NCBI RefSeq assembly: GCF_002723455.1
Contig: NZ_PDUS01000004.1
Location: 1-64,000 of the forward strand
Source: Pseudoalteromonas sp. 3D05
Lineage (GTDB): Bacteria; Pseudomonadota; Gammaproteobacteria; Enterobacterales; Alteromonadaceae
Reading direction: 5' to 3'
DNA length: 64,000 nt
Shown: piece after piece, positions 51,555 through 61,720 of the stretch
Layout of the letters: each line of letters starts with the position of its first letter
Numbering within the stretch: the first letter of the stretch is position 1
Notes under the pieces: model-generated
The model's database searches: none
Seen by the model: only the letters and a program-made list of their open reading frames with translations
What the model was told of the DNA's origin: nothing
Program-made: the position numbers and the translations under genes

Positions 51555-51580
51555 AAAAAAAAGCCCGTAAGGGCTTTTTT
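51555..51580 (+). terminator. terminator after hemL
   Basis: AAAAAAAAGCCC / GGGCTTTTTT stem with a four-base loop, 18 nt past the stop. Confidence 0.92.
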
Positions 51581-51669
51581 CGTTTTTTTGCTTAATTTTT
51601 ATGAATGAAAAGGTTGAGTCTATCGGTCTTGTTTACTAATGAATTCAATTTTGCCAAATAAGCGACCCC

Positions 51670-53511
51670 ATGACAGGACTACGACAATTAACCGCCCCTG
51701 CTATCAACTTGATGGTAAATTTGAAGTACAAAACTAAAATCAGTTTAGTGTTTGGGATTCTTTTAGTGCCATTAGCACTGAGCCTCTTTTTCTTACTCAC
51801 ACTTTTGACCGAAAGCATCGAAGTTTCTACGATGAAACGTCAAGGCTTGCAAACTTATCGCCTTTTACTTGATAACCAAATTTCGGGCAACACCAGCAAT
51901 AATGCAGCGCTTGCCAGAAGTTATGGCTATGCTGTGGATGATAGCCAAAACCTTGATGCCCTTGAATTGGTATCCATTCAATCTCAACTCGCCATTGATG
52001 ATCATCTACCCAGTGCATACTTAAATAGAGTATTAGTGTCACCGATCCCAGCTTTGATCAAACAAATAAATTTAGCCAATGAGAGTGCTAATAAAGTACT
52101 CGATGATAACGCATTTTCTCCTGCTACATTTATTGCGTTATCCAATGTCACGAAATCACTCCCACAATACCAAGCGCACATACAAAAAACTTTAATTGTC
52201 GCGACGAGCGCAGATACCTTAGTAGACGAAAAGCTTACGCCTTTACTAACACAACTACAAAACAGTGTGACTAATTTTAAAAATACCATAGATAAAGAAA
52301 TGCTCGAGCCTGATAGCTTATCTATCTCTAAAAGCGACTTTACCCACTATTATAATGCGGTTCAACGCGACTTAGAGAAGTTGATTACACAAAGTGTCCC
52401 AACACTCGAACAGCTTGTTACGGATAAGCTGCAAGAACAACGTATGATCAGAAACATTGTTTTAGTAGCGTCATTATTGAGCTTGTTAAGTGCTGCATAT
52501 CTATTGGTCGGTTTTTATTTTGCCGTTGTTGATGGAGTGACACGTTTTGCCAATGCAGCTAAGCAAGCTGCTAATGGTGATTTAAACGCGAGCTTAGCAA
52601 CAATTGGGAGTGATGAAATGAGTATTATCACTGCACGTTATAATGCGCTACTTAACGCATTTACCCAATTACTGGCAGATGTTAAAACAACCACTGTTGA
52701 CCTAAGTCAAGCAACTCAATCTTTACAACAAACAAGCCATAAAACCAGTATGGATGTAAGTGAGCAACAAAACCGTGTTAGTACCATTCACACTGTACTC
52801 GAAGATATGTCGCAAAGTGCGCAGGCTATTGAAGGTTCAGCAGCTCAGGCAATGCACATTGCGCAAAGCGCAGCAGACCATGTAAAAGAAAGCTCAAAGA
52901 ACACCATGACACTCGCTAAGTACATGGAAGACTTACAAGTTGAATTTAAAGAAAACCAAAACGCTTTAGACCGATTAGCAATCGATAGCCAAAATATTGG
53001 TAACGTCAGCAAAGGAATTAGTGATATTGCCGATCAAACTAACTTGCTTGCACTGAATGCCGCAATTGAAGCTGCCCGAGCGGGAGAACAAGGAAGGGGA
53101 TTTGCGGTTGTTGCGGATGAAGTGCGTACACTCGCATCAAGAACGCAGTTACAAACACAAGAGATACACCAAATCATTAGCTCTCTTCAGAAAGCGTCTG
53201 ACGATACACAACAAAAAATGCAGCGCAGTGTGAAGAAAATGGCAGAGTGTGTGGGGTCAGCAAACAACACAAACACGGTACTACAAAACGCGCAGCACAG
53301 TATGCTAGAAATCCAGCAGCAAGGAGAACTTATTGCGCAAAAAGTGCAAGAACAGTCACAAGCGACTGCACATGCACTCAATGATGCTGAACAAATTAGT
53401 ACTCTTGCGGTGCAAACACAAACATCGGCACAATCAGGCTTTGATGACGCAAGAAAACTAAATCAATTATCAGAGTTGCTTACAACAGCAATGAATCAGT
53501 TTAAAGTTTAA
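51670..53511 (+). CDS. methyl-accepting chemotaxis protein, helical sensor
   Basis: 613 residues. TM1 ~27-49, a ~210-residue periplasmic region rich in helices (no Cache motif seen), TM2 ~262-284, HAMP, then a signalling domain with [20 protein letters not shown] near residue 458. No C-terminal pentapeptide. The first ATG has no clear ribosome binding site and the frame's 14 N-terminal residues may be extra. The sensor resembles a 4-helix bundle type, ligand unknown. Next gene mrcB converges 3 nt away. Confidence 0.9.
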   Translation: MTGLRQLTAPAINLMVNLKYKTKISLVFGILLVPLALSLFFLLTLLTESIEVSTMKRQGLQTYRLLLDNQISGNTSNNAALARSYGYAVDDSQNLDALELVSIQSQLAIDDHLPSAYLNRVLVSPIPALIKQINLANESANKVLDDNAFSPATFIALSNVTKSLPQYQAHIQKTLIVATSADTLVDEKLTPLLTQLQNSVTNFKNTIDKEMLEPDSLSISKSDFTHYYNAVQRDLEKLITQSVPTLEQLVTDKLQEQRMIRNIVLVASLLSLLSAAYLLVGFYFAVVDGVTRFANAAKQAANGDLNASLATIGSDEMSIITARYNALLNAFTQLLADVKTTTVDLSQATQSLQQTSHKTSMDVSEQQNRVSTIHTVLEDMSQSAQAIEGSAAQAMHIAQSAADHVKESSKNTMTLAKYMEDLQVEFKENQNALDRLAIDSQNIGNVSKGISDIADQTNLLALNAAIEAARAGEQGRGFAVVADEVRTLASRTQLQTQEIHQIISSLQKASDDTQQKMQRSVKKMAECVGSANNTNTVLQNAQHSMLEIQQQGELIAQKVQEQSQATAHALNDAEQISTLAVQTQTSAQSGFDDARKLNQLSELLTTAMNQFKV

Positions 53512-53514
53512 AGT

Positions 53515-55863
53515 TTACTGCTGACAGCGTGGCCTTGGTTCAAACTCACTCGCTCTAAGTGGTAGCTGAATAACCTTGCCACAGCCTGGCGGTGCTTGTA
53601 AGCCAGTTTGTTCATTAACAAATGCCCATCGAATAGACGGCGGGCGCGTATCAGCTATTGATTCTGGATTTAGTGGTTTCAAATAACGAATATATGTCTC
53701 AAGTGCCCCGACACTTCCAGTTAAGCCAGTGCTCTTATTATCATCACGGCCTAGCCATGCAACAGTAACAGTGCTTTGATCAAAGCCTGCAAACCAACTA
53801 TCGCGCAAATCGTTGCTGGTGCCTGTTTTACCTGCTAACTGAATTGATGGGAAGTGTGCATTTAAACGCTTAGCTGTACCATCTTTAGTCACTCGCTTCA
53901 TGGCATACTTAGTCATGTATACAGACGCTTTATCAAATCGAGGCTCAGAAATAACTTGGTGTTGATAAAGTACTTTGCCGACTGAATCGGTTAATGCTGA
54001 AATTGATGTAAGCTCTCTATATTCACCATCTGCAGCAAGTGTTGTATAAAGCTGTGCAACTTCGAGGCTCGACATTTCAACGGCACCTAATAACAATGAA
54101 GGGTACTGATCTATATGCCCTTTGGCACCAAGCTTTTCTAGCGTACCTGCAACATTGTCAACGCCAACATCTAAACCTAGATTGACCGCAGGAATATTAA
54201 TACTTTTACTAAACGCTTTGTGCATTGGCATCATGCCGCGAAATTGACGGTCGAAGTTTTCTGGTTGCCACACATTGCCTTGCTCATTAGTCACTTGTAC
54301 AGGTGAATCGTCAAGTAGAGTTGCAAGGTTATAACTAGGAGACTCAAGCGCCGTTAAATACACTGCGGGCTTCACTAAAGAGCCAATATTACGTTTGGTA
54401 TCTAACACGCGATTAAACCCTAAAAAGCGTGGATCACGGCCCGCTACTAATGCAGAAATCCCGCCCTTTTCAACGTTTACTGAAACCATAGCTGCTTCTA
54501 ACTGCTCTGTGGTTGCGCGTTTTTCAAGGTAAGGAATGCTTTTTGTGATGGCATCTTCCATCGCGGCTTGTTTTTGTAAATCAAAATAGGTGAAGACTCG
54601 AACGCCGGCATCAAGCACATCCTGATCAGGAAGGAGTTGTTTCAACTCACGATCCACCAGCTCTAAATAACCAGGATAGGACTTAGGTAAACTGTCTTTC
54701 ATTGGCGCGATATCAATAGGACGCTTTAGTGATGCACGATATTCTCGCGTATTTATCAATTTATTATCGACCATCAAACGCAGAACAAGATCACGGCGTT
54801 CCATCGTACGCTCGCTGTACCTTCGCGGATTATAATAAGAAGGTCCTTTAACCATAGCCACCAGTAAGGCTATTTGATCGTACTCAAGCTCATCAACGGG
54901 TTTTGAAAAATAAAACTCAGAAGCCAAGCCCATACCATGTACCCCTTGGTTGTAAGACTGGCCAAGATATACTTCATTCAAATACGCTTCTAAGATTTGA
55001 TCTTTAGAATAACGATAATCCAGGATCAACGCGATAAGTGCTTCATTAAACTTACGAATAAGTGTGCGGTCACGGGTTAAGTAAATATTCTTTGCTAGCT
55101 GCTGAGTTAACGTACTGCCGCCCTGAACCGTGCGACCAGCTTTAATGTTGCTGTATAATGCACGCATAATTGATAAAACAGATACGCCATGGTGTTCATA
55201 AAACTTTTGATCTTCTACAACCAGTAAGGTGTCTTTAAGCATGCGTGGAAATTTATCAAGAGGGACGAACTCGCGATCTTGTTTCGAATCATTACCAATT
55301 CGGGCAATTTGTACTGGCTCTAAACGCGCACTATTCAAACGTCGACCAAATTTGTCTTTGATTGTCGCCAACTTCTGCCCAGCAAATCGTAGTTCAATTA
55401 CTTGTGAATCTTCAAGGCCATCAAAAAACTCAAACTCACGACGATAAATTTTAATGCTATCGCCCGCTTTTATGTATTGTCCTGTGCGGCTTAACTTATT
55501 AACTGATGAGTAATTTAACCTATCAAGTTCCCAAATCACTTCTTGAGCTGACAAAAATTGCCCAGGATAAAAGCTCATAGCACGTGCATAAACTTGAGCA
55601 GGAAGCTGCCATTTATTGCCTTCGAACTGGCGTGTTATTTTTGCATCCAAATAGATTAAGTAAAGCGCCATTGCAATGATACCTGCAAGGATAAGCTTCC
55701 AAAGCACAGACACTAACTTACGTGTAAAACTGCGTTTTTTGGGCGTTTTAGATGAGTCTTTTTTGGGTGTCTTTTTGGAGGTGTTTGCAGCCTTGCTCGC
55801 TGTCTTTTTGGCAGAGCGTTTTGCCGGAGTTTTAGGTGTGCGAGGTTCTTTTTTATCAGCCAT
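53515..55863 (-). CDS. mrcB: penicillin-binding protein 1B
   Basis: Bifunctional peptidoglycan synthase. 782 residues: a basic Lys/Ala/Pro-rich cytoplasmic tail (1-50), one membrane helix (~53-72), a UB2H domain (~90-180), the transglycosylase with catalytic Glu in VVEDQKFYEHHG near 217 and GGSTLTQQLAKN near 255, and the transpeptidase with SLVK near 490, SKSIN near 545 and KTGT near 680. PBP1B rather than 1A because of the UB2H and short loop. Converges with a chemoreceptor gene. Confidence 0.95.
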   Translation of the reverse strand: MADKKEPRTPKTPAKRSAKKTASKAANTSKKTPKKDSSKTPKKRSFTRKLVSVLWKLILAGIIAMALYLIYLDAKITRQFEGNKWQLPAQVYARAMSFYPGQFLSAQEVIWELDRLNYSSVNKLSRTGQYIKAGDSIKIYRREFEFFDGLEDSQVIELRFAGQKLATIKDKFGRRLNSARLEPVQIARIGNDSKQDREFVPLDKFPRMLKDTLLVVEDQKFYEHHGVSVLSIMRALYSNIKAGRTVQGGSTLTQQLAKNIYLTRDRTLIRKFNEALIALILDYRYSKDQILEAYLNEVYLGQSYNQGVHGMGLASEFYFSKPVDELEYDQIALLVAMVKGPSYYNPRRYSERTMERRDLVLRLMVDNKLINTREYRASLKRPIDIAPMKDSLPKSYPGYLELVDRELKQLLPDQDVLDAGVRVFTYFDLQKQAAMEDAITKSIPYLEKRATTEQLEAAMVSVNVEKGGISALVAGRDPRFLGFNRVLDTKRNIGSLVKPAVYLTALESPSYNLATLLDDSPVQVTNEQGNVWQPENFDRQFRGMMPMHKAFSKSINIPAVNLGLDVGVDNVAGTLEKLGAKGHIDQYPSLLLGAVEMSSLEVAQLYTTLAADGEYRELTSISALTDSVGKVLYQHQVISEPRFDKASVYMTKYAMKRVTKDGTAKRLNAHFPSIQLAGKTGTSNDLRDSWFAGFDQSTVTVAWLGRDDNKSTGLTGSVGALETYIRYLKPLNPESIADTRPPSIRWAFVNEQTGLQAPPGCGKVIQLPLRASEFEPRPRCQQ

Positions 55864-55919
55864 TACGTTGCTATTACTTCCGGAAGTTAATTTACAGGTG
55901 CGAGCTTAGCATATCGCCA

Positions 55920-56181
55920 TATACCCAAGCCACCTCAAAATGCATAATTCACTGTTCCAAAAAGGCTTAATATCAAGGCGTTACTTTGCAACAATGGCAA
56001 TTTCTTTTAAAAGTAACATCGATGAAAATGAATGCCTGTGAAACGCCTAAGAGTTGGAAAAAGTAATTTATACTGCGTTGTTAATTTTTAGTAATAGAAT
56101 CACTATAACTTGCAATCAACGCCCTGCCTAAATCACTTTTAATTCCAACCTAAATTAGCATCTTTAAGTAGTTTGGGTGTA
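55920..56181 (+). repeat. dispersed ~260-bp inverted-repeat element, copy 2
   Basis: Left end TATACCCAAGCCACCTCA and right end ...GTAGTTTGGGTGTA are related inverted repeats, the right one degraded. Two internal inverted repeats are visible: GTTACTTT...AAAAGTAAC (55980-56017) and the 56053-56070 / 56129-56149 pair. Located between the mrcB start and the yqaE stop, both on the minus strand. Same orientation as copies 1 and 3. No ORF. Confidence 0.88.
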
Positions 56182-56259
56182 CAAGCTAACACCTGTAAAA
56201 TTAACTGAAACTGAAAGTCGCTACACTCACATTTTCTTTCTTTGTACTGTCAGTCAATT

Positions 56260-56421
56260 TTAGCGAGTACATAACCAAATCGAGTGAATAACCGCCGGTA
56301 TAAACAAAACAAAGCACAATAAAATATTGATTAATAAATGTTTACCAACACCCGCTTTTAGAAGTACCGCCACCGGTGGTAAAAATAGTGATAAAATTAT
56401 AAGAATTAACTTGTTATCCAT
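56260..56421 (-). CDS. YqaE/Pmp3 family small membrane protein
   Basis: 53 residues; too short to be called by a 60-residue threshold. AAAGGATATTT precedes the ATG at 56421. MDNKLILIILSLFLPPVAVL is helix 1, then KAGVGKH, then LLINILLCFVLFIPAVIHSIW as helix 2. PPVAVLLK-GVGKHLLINILL and FIPAVIHSIW are the Pmp3 (YqaE) hallmarks. Family members affect membrane potential and salt or stress tolerance in yeast and plants; bacterial role is not settled. Sits between repeat copy 2 and the amtB terminator. Confidence 0.9.
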   Translation of the reverse strand: MDNKLILIILSLFLPPVAVLLKAGVGKHLLINILLCFVLFIPAVIHSIWLCTR

Positions 56422-56529
56422 AAATATCCTTTATTGTTTGTATTTAGCCATTAAAGCATAGCCTCAATTACTTATTATTCCTATCTGATACTTCTGATTT
56501 TATTGGCCTTCAAATTGAATGCTAATTAC

Positions 56530-56556
56530 AAAAAAACCCTAGCAGATGCTAGGGTT
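56530..56556. terminator. terminator after amtB
   Basis: AACCCTAGC and GCTAGGGTT with a four-base loop, with U-tract on the minus strand, 40 nt past the amtB stop. Confidence 0.92.
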
Positions 56557-56595
56557 TTGTTCGAACACACAATGAACTTTTACAATTTAGAGGTA

Positions 56596-57828
56596 TTAGT
56601 TACCACGCACTGATACAAACTCAGGGTAAGCATCTATGCCACAATCGTGTTGATCCATACCGTTTAACTCTTCTTCTTCGGTAACACGGATACCCATAGT
56701 CTTTTTCAGCACAACCCAGACAGCTAATGAAGCAACAAATACAAAGCCTAAGATACATACCAAACCAATTAGTTGATTAACAAAGCTGGCATCAGCGTTT
56801 GATACTGGCACTAAAATAATACCCAAGATACCACACACACCGTGTACTGATATTGCACCTACAGGGTCATCAATCTTAACTTTGTCTAAAGCTACAATAC
56901 TAAACACAACCAACGAACCACCTAAAATACCCAATACACAGGCCATCACTGGTGATGGTGAAAGTGGGTCAGCAGTTATAACAACTAAGCCGGCAAGCGC
57001 ACCATTAAGTACCATGGTTAAATCTGCTTTACCCCACAACACTTTACATACAAACAATGCTGCAATAGCGCCCGTTGCCGCAGCAGCGTTAGTATTTAGT
57101 AAAATTTGACCTACCGCAGTTGCATTTTCAGCATCAGAGATTAGAAGCTGTGAGCCACCGTTGAAGCCAAACCACCCCATCCATAAAATAAATGTACCGA
57201 GTGTAGCAAGTGGTAAGTTAGAGCCTGGAATTGGGTAAATCTCACCGTTTTTACCGTATTTACCTTTACGAGCGCCTAGCATTAATACACCAGCAAGCGC
57301 AGCGGCAGCCCCTGTGCCATGCACAATTGCAGAGCCGGCAAAATCAACAAAGCCCATTTCAGACAAGAAACCACCGCCCCATGTCCAATATCCTTCGATT
57401 GGGTAGATAAAACCAGTTAGCACGATTGCAAATGCAAGGAACGCCCATAATTTCATGCGTTCGGCAACAGCACCTGACACAATCGACATTGCGGTTGCAA
57501 CAAATACAACTTGGAAGAAGAAGTCGGACTCTAATGAGTGATCAGCATCTGCAGCTTGGGTCCCAATCAAAGCGCCTATTGAAGGTACTAAGCCACCCTC
57601 GGCATTGTCTACATACATGATGTTGTAGCCAACGAGCAAAAACATCGTACAAGCTATCGCGTATAGCGCAACGTTTTTAGTTAAGATTTCAGTGGTATTT
57701 TTTGAGCGAACTAAGCCCGCTTCCAGCATGGCAAAACCTGCTGCCATCCACATAACTAAAATACCTGAGATTAAAAAATAAAATGTATCTAATGAAAACT
57801 TTAATTCTACTATCGTGTTTTCCATCAT
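56596..57828 (-). CDS. amtB: ammonium transporter AmtB
   Basis: Conducts ammonium/ammonia and is blocked by GlnK when nitrogen is sufficient. 410 residues with 11 helices. The family pattern DFAGSAIVHGTGAAAALAG near residue 165 carries the twin-His His, and the second His is in ISVHGVCGILG near 325. There is no signal peptide. It is 8 nt downstream of glnK and ends at a strong terminator. Confidence 0.96.
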   Translation of the reverse strand: MMENTIVELKFSLDTFYFLISGILVMWMAAGFAMLEAGLVRSKNTTEILTKNVALYAIACTMFLLVGYNIMYVDNAEGGLVPSIGALIGTQAADADHSLESDFFFQVVFVATAMSIVSGAVAERMKLWAFLAFAIVLTGFIYPIEGYWTWGGGFLSEMGFVDFAGSAIVHGTGAAAALAGVLMLGARKGKYGKNGEIYPIPGSNLPLATLGTFILWMGWFGFNGGSQLLISDAENATAVGQILLNTNAAAATGAIAALFVCKVLWGKADLTMVLNGALAGLVVITADPLSPSPVMACVLGILGGSLVVFSIVALDKVKIDDPVGAISVHGVCGILGIILVPVSNADASFVNQLIGLVCILGFVFVASLAVWVVLKKTMGIRVTEEEELNGMDQHDCGIDAYPEFVSVRGN

Positions 57829-57836
57829 GCGTCCCC

Positions 57837-58208
<372 letters not shown>

Positions 58209-58221
58209 TTAGCCTAGATAA

Positions 58222-58237
58222 TCCAACCTTTGTGCCA
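58222..58237 (-). promoter_or_regulatory. sigma-54 promoter of glnK-amtB
   Basis: Minus strand TGGCAC AAAGG TTGGA, close to the TGGCAC-N5-TTGCA consensus with the exact spacing between GG and the second motif. Expected start about 12 nt further, about 37 nt before the glnK ATG. Such promoters need an NtrC-type activator; a matching palindrome is at 58301. Confidence 0.85.
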
Positions 58238-58295
58238 CTATTTTAAAGCAATTAAAAACAATAACTTAATGATAATAGTTAAATAAAAGAAACAA

Positions 58296-58320
58296 AAAAC
58301 GCACCATTAAGGTGCGTTTT
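58296..58320. terminator. terminator of the GGDEF gene, overlapping an NtrC-like palindrome
   Basis: AAAAAACGCACC and GGTGCGTTTT stem, ending the gene at 58349. Its core GCACCATTAAGGTGC (58301-58315) has the same 15-bp arrangement as NtrC sites (GCACC-N5-GGTGC), and lies about 65 nt upstream of the glnK sigma-54 promoter. Confidence 0.8.
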
Positions 58321-58348
58321 ATTTACATTTTTACTTCACTGGTGCAAA

Positions 58349-59584
58349 TTACTCACTGTGTTGTATCACACAATCTCGTTTTTGATCTTTTGCTTGATAC
58401 AGCGCCTTGTCCGCTAGACGCATCGCGCTTGTTAACGTCACATTATTAAAATGTGTCAGGCCTACACTTACCGTAATAGTAAAAGATTGACCATTGATAA
58501 CAAAGTCGTAAGCAGCAATACGCGCTCTAAACGCATCCATCAAGGCATAAGCTTGATCTATATTAATATCAGTTAACACAACTGCAAACTCTTCACCGCC
58601 CACACGTGACACTGTAAAGTCTTTAAATGAGCTTCGTAATAAAGAGGAAATTTGTTTAAGTGCCTGATCGCCAGCTTCATGCCCAAACTTATCATTAATC
58701 ACTTTGAAAAAGTCGATGTCTAATAAAGCTAAGCAATTCTTACGTGACGTCTCTTTTAATAATTTTTCTGCAAACTGGTAAAAATAACGTCGATTGTACA
58801 AACCTGTTAAGTCATCTCGATACGCACTTTCTTTTATATCTGCAATTAGCGCTAATTGTTCCATTGTCTGTAATACACGACAATGAAACTCTTCATTCAT
58901 AAATGGTTTCGTTAAAAAATCATTTGCGCCATATTTTATAAAGCGTGCTGAGAGCCCGTGTTTACCCGCGCCAGATAAACCAATAATCGCCAAATCATCT
59001 CTGCCCCTAAAGTTGCGCACCGCTTTTACTAACTCAAAGCCATCCATTGTTGGCATTGCGTAATCGGTCAGCAATAATTTTATTTCAGGATCCGCTTTCA
59101 AAATTTTTAACGCGTGTTCACCGTCATTGGCGTCTTGTACGCTAAATAGTTGCCTTTCAAGCATTTGCTTCATTAAAGAGCGACTTAGCATGGAGTCATC
59201 CGCAACAAGCGCTTTGCATCCTTGGTTTCTTAATAGCTGAGCTACAAGCTTAACAGCGTAATGGTAGGAGTCACGATTATCTTTTATAACGTAATCAACT
59301 ACACCTAACTCAAGCATTTGCTGACGCTTATATTCATCAATTTTAGATGTGAGTACCACCGTTGGTACATTTTTTTCGAGCGTATATTTTACCACTTCGC
59401 CATCTGGGGCATCGGGTAACGTTAAGTCAACTAAAGCAAGGGTATAATCATGAATACTCACACACTCCCGAGCCTCTGCAAACGTCCATGCAAAGTCAAC
59501 AGCAACATTCAAGTAATGCGCGGTTAGGTGTCGCAGTACTTGTTGCACTACCTTACTATCTTCGACAATTAAAACTCTTTGCAT
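58349..59584 (-). CDS. diguanylate cyclase with two receiver domains
   Basis: 411 residues from the ATG at 59584 (MQRVLIVEDS), six bases after GAG; an ATG two codons earlier is less likely. REC1 (~1-120) has phospho-Asp53 in LALVDLTLPD. REC2 (~125-245) has Asp174 in LLTDYAMP and Lys in FLTKPF. The GGDEF domain (~255-411) has active-site GGEEF at 329-333, so it should make c-di-GMP. The RxxD inhibitory site before it is missing. No histidine kinase adjoins it. Similar layouts regulate surface attachment. Confidence 0.93.
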   Translation of the reverse strand: MQRVLIVEDSKVVQQVLRHLTAHYLNVAVDFAWTFAEARECVSIHDYTLALVDLTLPDAPDGEVVKYTLEKNVPTVVLTSKIDEYKRQQMLELGVVDYVIKDNRDSYHYAVKLVAQLLRNQGCKALVADDSMLSRSLMKQMLERQLFSVQDANDGEHALKILKADPEIKLLLTDYAMPTMDGFELVKAVRNFRGRDDLAIIGLSGAGKHGLSARFIKYGANDFLTKPFMNEEFHCRVLQTMEQLALIADIKESAYRDDLTGLYNRRYFYQFAEKLLKETSRKNCLALLDIDFFKVINDKFGHEAGDQALKQISSLLRSSFKDFTVSRVGGEEFAVVLTDINIDQAYALMDAFRARIAAYDFVINGQSFTITVSVGLTHFNNVTLTSAMRLADKALYQAKDQKRDCVIQHSE

Positions 59585-59851
59585 AAACATCTCAATTACC
59601 CATTAACAGGGGGGTTGCTCAATGTGCGCATTAAAGCTAAAGCTCAAATATAACTTAGGCGGGTAATATACTCGATTACTTCACGAATCAAAATCCAATC
59701 CCACTAAATTAGGTAAAAAGCATACACAGATAAAAATTAACTAAGCTTAACTTCTACCTCTTACCGACTAATATCAGCACCTAGTCTCATTAACTTTGTT
59801 ATTTAATCTAAAATTACCTTTAATAGCTGAAATATAAAAAAAGGATCCATT

Positions 59852-61372
59852 ATGAAACTAATAAGTATCATCAGCCTTTCAGTTGCAGCGCTAACCCTTA
59901 GCGTCTCGCACGCAAGCTTTGCAACTGAAAATCAGCGTCGTATTGACGTTGACAGTACAGTTGTCACTGAGCACAAAGCACGCATTAATGGTGAACGCTT
60001 TTCTTACACCGCAACCACTGGCACCCAACCAGTATGGAATGACAAAGGCGATGCAGTCGCCACATTGCAATATACTTATTATGAGCGCGACAAAGTTGAC
60101 GATAGAACAAAGCGCCCACTGCTCATTTCATTCAATGGCGGACCAGGTTCAGCGTCAGTATGGATGCACCTAGCTTATACTGGCCCGCGTGTATTAAAGA
60201 TTGATGATGAAGGTTACCCAATTCAGCCATACGGCGTAAAAGATAACCCTTACTCAGTGCTTGATGTGGCCGATATTGTTTATGTAAATCCAGTGAATAC
60301 GGGTTATTCACGTGTTTTAGAAAACGAAAAAGGCGAGCTACCAAGTAAAGACGCACAGAAAAAAATGTTCTTTGGTGTCAATGCAGATATTAAATACCTT
60401 GCCGAGTGGCTCAACACCTTTGTAAACAGACATGAGCGCTGGCGTTCACCTAAATTTTTAATTGGCGAAAGCTACGGTACAACGCGTGTATCAGGGCTTG
60501 CTCATGAATTACAAAATCGCCAATGGATGTATATTAACGGTGTTGTGCTTGTATCACCTACTGATATCGGTATCAAGCGCGATGGTCCTGTAAAGGCAGC
60601 GAATCGCTTACCATACTTTGCAGCAACCGCGTGGTATCACAAAGCATTAAGCCCTGAGTTACAAGCAAAAGATTTAGATGAGTTACTTCCTGAGGTCGAA
60701 GCGTTTACAATTAACAAGTTGATCCCTGCGATTGCAAAAGGCGGTTTTATTGGCGATGAAGAAAAACGCGCTATCATTAAGCAAATGGCACTTTACGCTG
60801 GTGTGTCTGAAAAATTTGTTGCACAAAATAACTTAGACATTCCAACTAACTTCTTTTGGAAAGAATTATTACGCGATCGCGGTCAAACATTGGGCCGTTT
60901 AGACTCTCGTTATTTAGGCATAGACAAACGTGATGCTGGCGAATCTCCAGATTACTGGGCTGAACTCACCTCATGGCTACATTCATTCACCCCAGCAATA
61001 AACCACTATTTACGTCATGAGCTAAAATATAAAACCGACGTAAAATATAACTTATTCGGTAACGTACACCCTTGGGATCGCAGCAATAACAAAACAGGTG
61101 AAAACTTGCGCTTGGCCATGGCACAAAATCCTTACCTCAATGTATTAGTACAAGCGGGTTATTATGACGGTGCAACAAATTACTTTGATGCAAAGTATAC
61201 AATGTGGCAACTTGACCCTAGCAGTAAAATGCGTGACCGCTTAAGTTTTAAAGGCTACCGCAGTGGTCATATGATGTATCTTCGCCATGCTGATTTAGAG
61301 AGCTCTAATAATGATTTACGCGAGTTTATAATCAATGCATTACCCAAAGAAGGCGAAGCTGCTAAATATTAA
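59852..61372 (+). CDS. secreted serine carboxypeptidase (S10 family)
   Basis: 506 residues with a signal peptide cleaved after SHASFA near residue 24. The oxyanion motif NGGPGS (95-100), nucleophile Ser207 in GESYG, catalytic Asp in YYDGATNY near 430 and His in YRSGHMMYL near 470 are all present, the S10 arrangement. Removes residues from peptide C-termini, periplasmic or outside. S10 enzymes are unusual in bacteria but occur in this group. AGGATCC precedes the start. Monocistronic, with a terminator. Confidence 0.93.
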   Translation: MKLISIISLSVAALTLSVSHASFATENQRRIDVDSTVVTEHKARINGERFSYTATTGTQPVWNDKGDAVATLQYTYYERDKVDDRTKRPLLISFNGGPGSASVWMHLAYTGPRVLKIDDEGYPIQPYGVKDNPYSVLDVADIVYVNPVNTGYSRVLENEKGELPSKDAQKKMFFGVNADIKYLAEWLNTFVNRHERWRSPKFLIGESYGTTRVSGLAHELQNRQWMYINGVVLVSPTDIGIKRDGPVKAANRLPYFAATAWYHKALSPELQAKDLDELLPEVEAFTINKLIPAIAKGGFIGDEEKRAIIKQMALYAGVSEKFVAQNNLDIPTNFFWKELLRDRGQTLGRLDSRYLGIDKRDAGESPDYWAELTSWLHSFTPAINHYLRHELKYKTDVKYNLFGNVHPWDRSNNKTGENLRLAMAQNPYLNVLVQAGYYDGATNYFDAKYTMWQLDPSSKMRDRLSFKGYRSGHMMYLRHADLESSNNDLREFIINALPKEGEAAKY

Positions 61373-61403
61373 TAGCTGATATTTAGACTATATTTGTCCT
61401 GTC

Positions 61404-61430
61404 CAGCCCGTTTACACGGGCTGTTCTTTT
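61404..61430 (+). terminator. terminator after the carboxypeptidase
   Basis: CAGCCCG / CGGGCTG stem with a short loop and TTCTTTTT, 31 nt past the stop, directly against the left end of repeat copy 3. Confidence 0.9.
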
Positions 61431-61682
61431 TATACCCAAACCACCTCAAATGCAGAACTCAGTGTATCACAGGGGCTTAATATCAAAGTGTTACTTTGCA
61501 ATAATGGCAATCCCTTATAAAAAGTAACAACACAGAGAGCAAGCCACTGTGAAACGCCCAAAGGGTTGGTTTAAAAGCGATTTATACTGCGTTATCGATT
61601 TTCACCATTACTTGCTATCAGTGCCTTACCTAACGCGCTTTTAATTCCAACGACACTCGTATTCTGAGGTGATTTGGGTATA
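61431..61682 (+). repeat. dispersed ~250-bp inverted-repeat element, copy 3
   Basis: Best-preserved copy. Ends are TATACCCAAACCACCTCA and TGAGGTGATTTGGGTATA, an 18-bp inverted repeat with one mismatch. GTTACTTT...AAAAGTAAC (61490-61528) and the 61565-61584 / 61631-61651 pair form internal stems. It lies 39 nt before the start of the next gene and starts immediately after the carboxypeptidase terminator. No ORF. Confidence 0.9.
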
Positions 61683-61720
61683 TACTCAACTTATTGATTC
61701 AACATTTTTGGAAAACAAAG

